NCBI GenBank assembly: GCA_012862575.1
Contig: BLSF01000031.1
Coordinates: 248,001 to 312,000 of the forward strand
DNA length: 64,000 nucleotides
Reading direction: 5' to 3'
Origin: Parietichytrium sp. I65-24A
Taxonomy: Eukaryota > Sar > Bigyra > Thraustochytrida > Thraustochytriidae
Below, piece by piece: positions 1-8,562 of this stretch. The position numbers and the translations under genes are program-made. Below the pieces are notes generated by a model. It made no database searches, had not been told where the DNA came from, and worked only from the letters and a program-made list of their open reading frames with translations. Within the stretch, counting starts at the first letter, position 1, and every line of letters starts with the position of its first letter.

Positions 1-422
1 CGTTCGAAGAGTGTGAGAGGGAGACAACAGAGACAACAGAGACAACAGAGACAACAAAAACAACAGAGACAACAGACGCGCAGCTCGGCTCAAAGTGGCG
101 TCCAATAGTTGGCTGTTGTCTTATTGGCTGTTGGTCATTGGTTATTGTTTATTGGCTGTTGGCTGTTGGCAGCACGTGGAGAGTGCAGGGAAGAAGAGCT
201 TGGCTCGACAAAGTTAGTCGGTCCTTTGATCCGGCTCTGCCCTGCTGCTGCTGCAGTGGCGGTCGTGGGAGCGGGTGGTAGTAATCTCCGCATTGTGCAT
301 TGTTTTCAGTCGCACATTCGCGGTATTCGCGGTATTCGCGGTATTCGCGGAGGTGTTGGAGTTTGAAGATTGGAGATTGGAGGTTGGAGGTTAGAGAGGT
401 GCAGAAAGAAGGCAGAAGAGAA
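1..422. repeat. Short tandem repeats upstream of DRC11
   Basis: This segment precedes the first credible ATG of DRC11 and holds three low-complexity blocks. A 9-bp GAGACAACA repeat runs from about 20 to 76. An imperfect repeat around TTGGCTGTTG runs from about 110 to 172. Three to four copies of GGTATTCGC lie at about 316-350. The DRC11 frame stays open through the last block, but only from non-ATG codons, so it is probably leader rather than coding sequence. Confidence 0.7.
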
Positions 423-3071
423 ATGGCCAACTCAACGTACGATCTCAAGTGGCAGGAGGCCATGGCGGAGCTGAATGAACAGCTGCACCTGGAGGATCCC
501 GAGCAAGGCTCACAGCCTTCCAGTGGCACACCGAGCCTGGGCGAGGCAATGCAGCACTGGTCCGCGCTCTACATTCGATATCTGGACATCTTGCGCAAGC
601 TGGAGGCTTGCTACGACGGAATGCTGCACCCGCAGAAGCGCATCGACGTGAAAATGATTATGGAGCTCGTGATGAGCCGCGTGCTGGAGATTAAGCAGAA
701 CATCGTCAAGTGGAACCCCGTGCACCCTTCGCTAGTGGCCGACGGCTGCAACGGCCCGCTGCCGTGGGAGTACGTCAACTTTGACGATATTCTCGTGGAC
801 CTCAAGCTGCCGCCCAAGACGCTGGAGGTGCCCATCCCCAGGTACTTTACCGAGGAGAACGCGGACATGCAGAGCAAGCGGGACATGCTCGTAGAGGCCC
901 TGCGGAGCGCGAAACTGGAGGCCGAGGAGACCCTCGTGGTGGAGCAAGACAAAGCCGAGCGCCTCGCGGCCAAACCCCTCATTGAGATGACCATCGAGGA
1001 GGCAATCGCTTGCATCCAGCAATGCGAGCGGGGCAGGCAGGGTCTGGTGCGAGGGCAGCTCGTACAAACGCTGGCCAACGAAGAAGCCATGAAAAAGGCC
1101 TTTAATCGGCCGGAAACATTTAGCCTCGACCCGGAGATCGCAGCAGCGAACATCCAAAGGCTATACCGCGGCAACGTGTCAAGGAGAAAGGCACTGCAGG
1201 AGCGTGACCGCGAGCTCGCCTTCATCGGCATGAAGCGGTCGAGCCAGTGGGAGAATGTTGAGGCTAAACGGGCCGAGGAAAAGCGCTCCGAGGACCTTAA
1301 CCATGCGAGGACAAGACGGAAAGCAGAGCAGAAGGAGAACGAGGACGCTTACTCCCAGGCGCTCATCGACCTCCATGGCACTGTTTTGGAGGAGGAAGGC
1401 CCGGACATGAGAGAGCGCATGATGGACGAACGCAGGGCGTGGTTCACGGACGAGCTTGGCAAAGGTATCTTCCCGGAAGACTTGGCAAACTTTTACCTCA
1501 TGAAAAATCCCCCCGCGGAGCCAGAAGTCGCCGAAGCGGAGAAAGGCGGCAAGGGGAAGAAGGATGACAAAAAGAAGGGTGGGGACGCCAAGGGAAAAGG
1601 AAAAGGAAAGGGCAAAGAAGAAGAGGTAGAGGTCGAAAAAATCCCTGCGCTTTCCGGCCCCACAATGTTTTCTGGAACTCTGAGGGAGCTTCTCGGGCGG
1701 TACGAGGACGTTTGGCTCGACCGTAACGAGGCTGACAACTTTCAGCAAAAGCATGACGTCGACCTCGCCAAGAATGTTGTTCGTCCTAACGTTGAAGAGG
1801 AAGTCCGCGAGAACGTGGACAAAATGCTCGTATTGCAACTCCAAAACTTGAAAGCTCAACTCGAAGCCGCAGCAAGTGGCGGAAAGAAAGGAAAGAAGAA
1901 AGGGAAAAAGGACAAGAAGGGGAAAAAAGGAAAGAAGGGCAAGAAAGACAAGAAGGGCAAGAAAGGCAAGCCACTGCCTGGCCAAAAGCAGTGCGCAGAT
2001 CTCAGCTTGGAGGACATGTTGTCCCACCTGGTGAGTTACAAGGTGATTAACAAGCCACAAAAGGATGCACTCGTCTCCAATCTTTTTGGGGCGTTCAACT
2101 ACCTTGGTTCGGCTTATCAGCAACATTCTGAGGTCAAGAATGCTGCCGGAGATTGGGTGCCGCAGGATCCTTCCGTGTCACAGGTTAGGCAGGCGTTTAC
2201 TGAGAGCATTGTTCTGCCATTGGGTTGTTCTTTTCTGCGCATTACCGCACCGTACGCCAAGTCCGTGCTGTTGTACGGTCCAAAGGGCTCGGGCAAAACG
2301 CTTCTTGCCCAAGCTGCAGCGAACCATACGAATGCCTTGTTCCTGAACATTTCCCCTGATGTGCTTAATGAGTTGCCAAAGGACCTTCGCGAGTCGAAAG
2401 GAGGGCCAGCAAAGCTTTTGCACATGGTGTTTGAGGTAGCCCGCCAGCCTGGCTTTGGCCCAGCAGTAATATATGTCGACCAAATTGAGAAGATTTTTGT
2501 TGGGAAGAAAAAGGGTGCCGGAAACACGGACGCTGCAAAATTCCGAAAAGACCTAGTCACGTATGCCAATAGTCTCAAGCCGGAGGAGCGCGTAGTACTT
2601 ATTGGGTGCTCGAGCGAGCCTTTCAACATCCCAGAAGGCGAGTTGAAAGATATTCGACTTGTCTTCCACAAGCAGTTCTTCCTGCCTTTGCCCGACTATG
2701 CTTCACGAGTCCAACTTTGGAGAGTTTTTCTGGAGCGCGCCTTTGCAAAGATGGAGATGGACCTGCCAGACAGTATGGACATCAGCGCTCTCGCCATGGT
2801 CTCAGAAGGGTATTCTGCGGGAGCCATCAACTTGGCTGTGAATAAGACTTTATCAGAGAGGCGCATGGCGACGTTGAAGACTCGGCCTCTTGGAGAGACT
2901 GATTTTATTACTTCGCTCTCTACTGAGGAATGCATCTACGCTGAAGACAATGTCAAGTTTCAAGAGTTCACTGCTCTCATTACAGGACTCCGAGACCGCC
3001 GCGCAAAGATCCGCGAGCTTCAAGAGGGTGGGGGCGATGGTAAAAAGGATGCAAAGAAAAAAAAGAAGTAA
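423..3071 (+). CDS. DRC11: Dynein regulatory complex subunit 11 (IQ and AAA domain protein, IQCA1-like)
   Basis: The 882-residue product resembles IQCA1/DRC11, an axonemal protein of the nexin-dynein regulatory complex that tunes ciliary beating. An IQ motif lies at about residues 240-262 (IQRLYRGNVSRR). Two lysine-rich linkers, at about 373-406 and 486-518, separate the helical N-terminal half from a C-terminal AAA module. The AAA module has a clear Walker A (GPKGSGKT, near 620) and a Walker B-like strand (VIYVDQIEK, near 682) in which the usual acidic pair is D-Q. I chose the ATG at 423 because the open frame extends upstream only through near-cognate codons and tandem repeats. The gene is intronless, ends in a lysine tail and converges on the kinase gene 262 bp away. 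Loss of the Walker B glutamate suggests weak or absent ATP hydrolysis (inference). The family call is strong; axonemal location is family knowledge. Confidence 0.9.
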   Translation: MANSTYDLKWQEAMAELNEQLHLEDPEQGSQPSSGTPSLGEAMQHWSALYIRYLDILRKLEACYDGMLHPQKRIDVKMIMELVMSRVLEIKQNIVKWNPVHPSLVADGCNGPLPWEYVNFDDILVDLKLPPKTLEVPIPRYFTEENADMQSKRDMLVEALRSAKLEAEETLVVEQDKAERLAAKPLIEMTIEEAIACIQQCERGRQGLVRGQLVQTLANEEAMKKAFNRPETFSLDPEIAAANIQRLYRGNVSRRKALQERDRELAFIGMKRSSQWENVEAKRAEEKRSEDLNHARTRRKAEQKENEDAYSQALIDLHGTVLEEEGPDMRERMMDERRAWFTDELGKGIFPEDLANFYLMKNPPAEPEVAEAEKGGKGKKDDKKKGGDAKGKGKGKGKEEEVEVEKIPALSGPTMFSGTLRELLGRYEDVWLDRNEADNFQQKHDVDLAKNVVRPNVEEEVRENVDKMLVLQLQNLKAQLEAAASGGKKGKKKGKKDKKGKKGKKGKKDKKGKKGKPLPGQKQCADLSLEDMLSHLVSYKVINKPQKDALVSNLFGAFNYLGSAYQQHSEVKNAAGDWVPQDPSVSQVRQAFTESIVLPLGCSFLRITAPYAKSVLLYGPKGSGKTLLAQAAANHTNALFLNISPDVLNELPKDLRESKGGPAKLLHMVFEVARQPGFGPAVIYVDQIEKIFVGKKKGAGNTDAAKFRKDLVTYANSLKPEERVVLIGCSSEPFNIPEGELKDIRLVFHKQFFLPLPDYASRVQLWRVFLERAFAKMEMDLPDSMDISALAMVSEGYSAGAINLAVNKTLSERRMATLKTRPLGETDFITSLSTEECIYAEDNVKFQEFTALITGLRDRRAKIRELQEGGGDGKKDAKKKKK

Positions 3072-3093
3072 TTTAACGGGTTCACTCTTTTTA

Positions 3094-3099
3094 AATAAA
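3094..3099 (+). terminator. Polyadenylation signal AATAAA of DRC11
   Basis: A canonical AATAAA begins 23 bases after the DRC11 stop codon and is followed by GT- and T-rich sequence, as expected for a cleavage and polyadenylation site. Confidence 0.6.
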
Positions 3100-3333
3100 A
3101 GATATACATACGTTGTTGTTGTTTTTTCAATTGCCGAGCTTTTCGACAATCCACTCAGTTTTATACACAGGCATTGGAGAATAGAAGAAGAAGAGTAAAG
3201 TTATGCGTCCATTGCAGTTCGTAAGCTCACAAGTGCTTCACAGCACCCGCAGTTGATGTTGTCCTCGGTGTCAGTGCACCAAGAGAGTAATATATATGTT
3301 TCATGCGGCTTTCCTGCGTTGCATCTGTACAGT

Positions 3334-5841
3334 TCAAAAAATCACGTCCCACATCTTGGGCGGCAGGGAGATGTATGGTGCAGAATCAGGCCGGGTTAGA
3401 GGCGATGGGGCCACTGTTCTCGTGCTGTCAGTAGTGTTTACTGCTAGTAGAGGGGGGGGAAGCGGCAGCTCCGTGTTGCTGCACATAGATGGCGGCGGAG
3501 CAACCTCGCAGCTCTTTGACCGTGGCAGTGCAGATACGGAGTTTGTGGCTGCCAGTATCTTCGAGGATGCCACACAAGAAAAAATAGTATCTGGCGGAGT
3601 AACATCCCTTTTCAGGAATTCCTCCCAACACACACCCTGAAGAAAAGGCTCCTCTCGGCAACTTGAGGAAAAGGAGGCCTGTTGTGAATCAAAGCCTACG
3701 CGCTTGCTGGGGTTTGGGTGTAAAAGCTTTTTGACGAGGTCGACAAAGTTCTTATCGTCGACCTTGCCTTCGAGCCTCGAGAAGATTCGGTTGGATGGGT
3801 ATTTGGAGCAGTAATCGCGATGCTCAGTTCTCAAGCTTGCCATGCTCTTCGCCTCAAATGGAAACGACCCGGTGGCTACTTCGAAGAGGAACACGCCCAA
3901 GCCCCACCAATCGACAGAGCAGTTATAACCGCCGAGAGTCAGTACTTCGGGAGCCAAAAACGTAGGAGTTCCGCAGAGCGAATATGTCCGGCCACCCGAA
4001 GCGAGGTCTTTGGCGAGCCCAAAGTCAGTGAGGCGCAAGTAGCCATCGACACAAAGGAGGCTGTTTTCAGGTTTAATGTCTCTGTACACAACGTTCTGGT
4101 TGTGCAGGAACTCCAGGGCAAGAACCAATTGCGGGGTGAAAAAGCGAAGCTCTTCTAGTGACAAGGCCTGGTTTGGTCGTTCTACGATCAAATCGAAAAG
4201 GTCGCCTCCGAGACCTGCTTCCAGCAGCAAATAAATATGTTGCTCGTCACGGAACGAGCGAATAAAGTTGGTAATGAATGGGTGCGATCCGAGCTTCTCC
4301 ATGATGGTTCTCTCGCTTCTGGCGCGAGACTCTTGACGTTTCGCGACGATTCGACTCTTGTCCATTGTCTTGAGAGCAAACACTGTGTTGCTTTCTTTGT
4401 GTCGGACCAATGAGACAGTTCCAAACGCGCCGTGCCCAAGCTGCTTGATGGTTTCTAGACTAGACAAAGTAAAAACCATTCCGCTCTTGCGCTTGTGAGG
4501 TGACTGCGCAACTGCTGGCCAGCGCGAAAGCTTAGAGCCTGGCTTCATCAGGACCGAAGGGCAGGATGCGCATCTGGCCAACGTTTTGTTGATCAGGGCC
4601 CCCTCGGAAGGTTCCGCGACCTCCAGAGGCTGGAGCTTTTGCAAGAACTGGAGCTGCTTGCCGGTCTTCCGAAACGACGCGTAGCCAGTCGGGGTTAGGA
4701 ACATCTGCTTTTTGCTGCCGTCAATCTCAACTTGAAACTCGCTCGACTCTGTCGGCAGAGATCTCTTCTTGAGCAGCCGTTTGCAGATCTCCGTCTTGGG
4801 TGAGACAGAAGGGATGATGGCCCCATTTCCAAATTTGATCATGTCCTCTGTAGAAAGATGTTTCACAAGCTTCACCGGTAAATCGCCAGCCGCAGCCCCT
4901 TCGGCTGCAGAAGACATTGCAGCGGCGCATTCACTGCAGCAAGCTTCACGGCTCGCCATGCTGTCGGGATCTCTTGAGACATTTGAAGGATGGCTAAGTA
5001 CAAGGAGACAAGTGTCTGACTCGGCGGCAAGCCTCAAGGAAAACTTGTCGTTTTTCAGCAGCGAAGAGAGAGGCATGGTGTGTCCGATCTCCAGCCTGCC
5101 CACGCTCTTTTGTACGTCGTGGTGATATTCATCAGTCTGCTTGAATACGAGCGCGCCTTGGGTTACAAATAAAGTTGCGTTTGCAAAGAGATGCGCGCCG
5201 TGACCTTGGAGTTGCCGCCTCGGGGAGACGGGCTTGCCGTCAGTGACGCAGGTCTTGAAAAACGCACTTGCCGCAAGCTCAGTGCCTTTAGCAACCTTAA
5301 CTTGCGACGAGGCGGCGGCGACTTGCCGCGCCACGTGCTCAGAGCCCAGTTCTGCAAAGTCGAGCGTGGACGGCAAAAGGCCGGAGACAAAATGGATCCT
5401 CAACTCCTCGAGTATTGCGTCCTTATTGACGCACCCGGAAATAGATGACTGGAAAGCGGAGAGGTCGAAGGAGAGCAACACAGACTTTTCCGACGCCACA
5501 ATGTCCCTGGACGCGCAAGTTTGTCCGTCAAGCACGAGCGTCTCTTCCCCAAAATAATCCCCGGCCGAAAACCGCCAAAGCACCTCGCCGTCCCGCTGCA
5601 ACATGAGCAAGCCCTTCACTCCGCCGTCTCTCAGCACTCCAAATGCCTCGCCACTGACCATGAAGAACAGTTTCTCGTTCGCCGTGCCGTGGCGAAGCAG
5701 CACCTGCCCTTTGTCAGCGGTCACCACCGAGCAGTGTCTCTCCAGCTCATTCCAGTCTGCCCTCCCAAACACCTCGTGCTCCTGCATCAGCCTCGTCATG
5801 CACTCGCACAGCTCGCTCTCCGCATCGTGAGCGCAATCCAT
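3334..5841 (-). CDS. Cyclic-nucleotide-dependent protein kinase-like AGC kinase (PKG/PKA type)
   Basis: The 835-residue protein starts at the first ATG in frame (5841); codons further upstream are reached only from TTG. A cyclic-nucleotide-binding fold lies at about residues 27-122, with the FGEE start of a phosphate-binding cassette near 95. A second, very divergent beta-roll region follows to about 310. The kinase domain spans about 456-735 and has all hallmarks: GHGAFGTV glycine loop, FALK lysine, YRDIKPEN catalytic loop, DFG, and an activation segment reading LCGTPTFLAPEV. An AGC-type tail follows. The N-terminal regulatory plus C-terminal catalytic order is that of PKG. Oddities: the first cassette lacks an arginine at the expected position, and the second binding domain has no recognisable cassette. 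Activation by cGMP or cAMP therefore cannot be assumed. No intron is needed. Confidence 0.85.
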   Translation of the reverse strand: MDCAHDAESELCECMTRLMQEHEVFGRADWNELERHCSVVTADKGQVLLRHGTANEKLFFMVSGEAFGVLRDGGVKGLLMLQRDGEVLWRFSAGDYFGEETLVLDGQTCASRDIVASEKSVLLSFDLSAFQSSISGCVNKDAILEELRIHFVSGLLPSTLDFAELGSEHVARQVAAASSQVKVAKGTELAASAFFKTCVTDGKPVSPRRQLQGHGAHLFANATLFVTQGALVFKQTDEYHHDVQKSVGRLEIGHTMPLSSLLKNDKFSLRLAAESDTCLLVLSHPSNVSRDPDSMASREACCSECAAAMSSAAEGAAAGDLPVKLVKHLSTEDMIKFGNGAIIPSVSPKTEICKRLLKKRSLPTESSEFQVEIDGSKKQMFLTPTGYASFRKTGKQLQFLQKLQPLEVAEPSEGALINKTLARCASCPSVLMKPGSKLSRWPAVAQSPHKRKSGMVFTLSSLETIKQLGHGAFGTVSLVRHKESNTVFALKTMDKSRIVAKRQESRARSERTIMEKLGSHPFITNFIRSFRDEQHIYLLLEAGLGGDLFDLIVERPNQALSLEELRFFTPQLVLALEFLHNQNVVYRDIKPENSLLCVDGYLRLTDFGLAKDLASGGRTYSLCGTPTFLAPEVLTLGGYNCSVDWWGLGVFLFEVATGSFPFEAKSMASLRTEHRDYCSKYPSNRIFSRLEGKVDDKNFVDLVKKLLHPNPSKRVGFDSQQASFSSSCREEPFLQGVCWEEFLKRDVTPPDTIFSCVASSKILAATNSVSALPRSKSCEVAPPPSMCSNTELPLPPPLLAVNTTDSTRTVAPSPLTRPDSAPYISLPPKMWDVIF

Positions 5842-8562
5842 CGAACCGCCCTTTCGCTTCTCTGCCCTTCCTTCCACTGCTGGCCCGGGCTCAGGTCCAC
5901 TCTCAACACTCTCCACACTCTCAACACAATCAACGCACTCAACGCACGCAGCACTACGCAACTTTGCGGCTCTGCTCTTTTCCTTCCTTCCTTCTTTCCT
6001 TTCCTTCGTTCTTTCTTTCTGTCTGTCTGTCTGTCTGTCTTTCTGTCTTTCTGTCTTTCGATCTCTTTCTCTTTCTCGTGCTTGCCTTCCTGGACTCGAT
6101 CAGCGCGCAGTTTGCTTTCGTCTTTACTCTCTACTCTCTACTCTCTATTCTCTCCTCGAATCTGCTCTCGTTCTTGCTCTTGCTCTTCTTGTTCTAAGGC
6201 CTCTCTCTTTCCTCTTGCTGGCAGCGAGACAAGGAAAGAAAGAAAGAAAGAAAGAAAGAAAGAACGAATGAATGAACGAATGAATGACAACAATGAAACA
6301 ATGAATGAAAAAGAGCGAGCATGAAAGAATGAATGAAACAATGAAACAATGAATGCATGAAAGATTGAAAGTAAGAAATAAGGGTAGCAGAGGAGGTAGT
6401 GGGTGCGAAAAGTCTCGGTCGTTTTGTCAGTTGGTGGCGTCGGTCTTTTCCCGGCTCGATGGGTCGTGACCGAGCTGTTCGAGAGCTGTTGGCTTGCCTT
6501 TTCTTCTGTCTCTCCATGTCTCTCCGAGGCTTTTGCGTTGATGTTGCCGCCTTGTCCGTCCGTGCGACCGGCTTACTGCTTATAAGATTGTTTGTTTCTG
6601 TTGACTAGTTTGTCGCCAGCTTATCGTGATTCCCGAGATCCCAGATCGCTTTCTGTGCTCGCTTCAAAAGCTATGCATTTCGCGCGACTGCACTGCTTGC
6701 AATTCACGAGCCATGTCATTAAGTTGACGCTCATCCTTGCAGTTCGTTGGCTTGCTCTCTCGTACACGAGCGGAATTCCCGACGTTGCTCTGTGCAGTAG
6801 ATAGTTGTCGCCGGGTTTGTTGCACAATTGGATTGCCTGAAAATTGTTCTTTCTCTCTTTCTTTCGAGAGGCCGAGACTTGGAGGACTCGGAAGGGCTTG
6901 CACGTAATCGTTCGATCGCAGAACAACTGATACACAAAATGTCACTTCCATCACCAACAAATTTCATTGCATTGCATTGCAAATGCAAGTGCAAATGAAA
7001 ACGAAAATCAAACTTCTCAAGGTTCAAGTTCATTCCAGCCATACCGGATTTATTTATTTATGTGTGTCCATCTCATCTTGACCGGCCCTTAGTCTCCCAC
7101 TACCTCTTGGGCTAATGCATCCTGACCACTTTCTCCGCCTCTCATAGCACTAATTTACAGAATGGTAGGAGCTCGCCAGCGCTTTTGGTAGAACGGATTC
7201 CGATTTCAGACAACTGGGACATTATCGATGGACTCAGCCGAAACATTAATATTTCAACGCACAAATGCACACGTGCGCGACGGCTACAAGAGCTAGACAC
7301 GAAGTACAAGGCATTAGTGTTTCGCGTAAGTCGTGGGATTGGTAAGTCTCCTTCGGAAGAGAAGGCAAAAAAGAGTTATCGAAATTTTGGCCATAATAGT
7401 TCGACGAGAATCGTCCTCTTGGCAAGCGAAAAGAGCATGCTTCATTGTTCATGAAGCGTTTATGAAGCGCGCAATGAGAAGATGGGCGGCAACTTGCGTG
7501 TGCTTTCCAAGTGACATGCCGTGATCAGGCTTCAAGGCTTCACCATGGGTATCACACCTTTTGCGGAAATCTTACTTTCAAAATTCGCATCGGTTTGGGT
7601 TTCCGATCCCTGGATCTCGCGCAATCGACCGCAGTGAAGTGAAAGGACTTCGCAGTTCATTTAGCCAGGCCAGGTAAAGGAGTACGGGAAGGATTTTGGA
7701 CATCCCAGGCAATTCGAACATTCCTGTGACAGGTAGATTAAGGGTGCGGCAACTGCTGCGAAGACTCAAGCGAAAAGATTGAAGCTGGAAAAAAAAAAAA
7801 AAAAAAAGAGAGACTACTTCGAGCCTTCAAACCCTTCGGGCAATCCAAGCTAAGCGTGTCGACGAATATACATCACCGCATGCCGACTTCATTCGAGGCC
7901 GAAGCAGTGAAGGACACCCCGACTTGTATGACTTATGAATTTGTATCTGATAATTCCTTTTTTTGATACTTGAGCGGTCAATTAGCAATCAAGATTGATT
8001 CTGTTCAGATTGCCTCCGAAGCGCGAGCTCATTACGATCGAGTGAGAGGCTTCGACAGAGTGGGATGCGACGCGATTTGAAGAACTCGCTATGCGTTGAA
8101 GGGATAGTATCGTCAAACCGTTGCGAGTCCATGCATGTGTTCCATAAAGAGATCCTCTTCAAGTTGCAGAGCTTGGTATGCCGTCGGCCGGGCGTGAGGA
8201 TCATCACCCATAGGCTTCAAAATCAGAGCATTGCAACCACTGGTCTCTTCCTTCCAGCATCTGCCTCAGAATACTTCCGGAAGCGTCCGTGTCATAAAAG
8301 TGTGGCGGAACGACCGCGGCTTCTCCAGCTGAAAACTTAGCTACTAAGAGTTCCAACTTTTTGAGACTTTTGATTGAGCCCGAGTAAAAGTAAACGTCTA
8401 TTATCAATGTGACACAGGAGTTTGTTGTTTTTAAAATGTAAATTGTGAAAAAGGTAAAAGGCGAGCGAAACTTGCTCGCTCGGGACAAGTATTTCAGGCT
8501 TCCTAGTCGTAACGATATTCCAGAAAGGCACGGTTAGTTCAGAGGTTCGTGCATGGACGAAT
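5842..8562. repeat. Intergenic region with simple repeats; no gene recognised
   Basis: Upstream of the kinase gene lies a pyrimidine-rich tract on the + strand: TCAACAC-type repeats at about 5900-5950, then TTCC, CTGT and CTTT runs at about 5985-6070 and CTACT runs near 6120-6150. GAAA repeats follow at about 6230-6262, and GAATGAAT-type repeats run to about 6360. An A homopolymer sits at about 7790-7807. CAAATG-type repeats occur near 6960-7005. Several frames of 60 to 107 codons are open in this stretch, but none resembles a known family or has convincing splice structure. I see no gene here. Confidence 0.6.

Noticed and set aside
300-422. N-terminal extension of DRC11 by 41 codons
   Set aside because: It would need a TTG start and consists of a translated tandem repeat; the ATG at 423 gives a normal start.
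1179-2126. 315-codon minus-strand frame inside DRC11
   Set aside because: It is the shadow of the lysine-rich DRC11 coding strand and reads as leucine/phenylalanine-rich sequence with no domain.
5521-6324. 267-codon plus-strand frame
   Set aside because: It is partly antisense to the kinase gene and partly made of CTTT and CTGT microsatellites.
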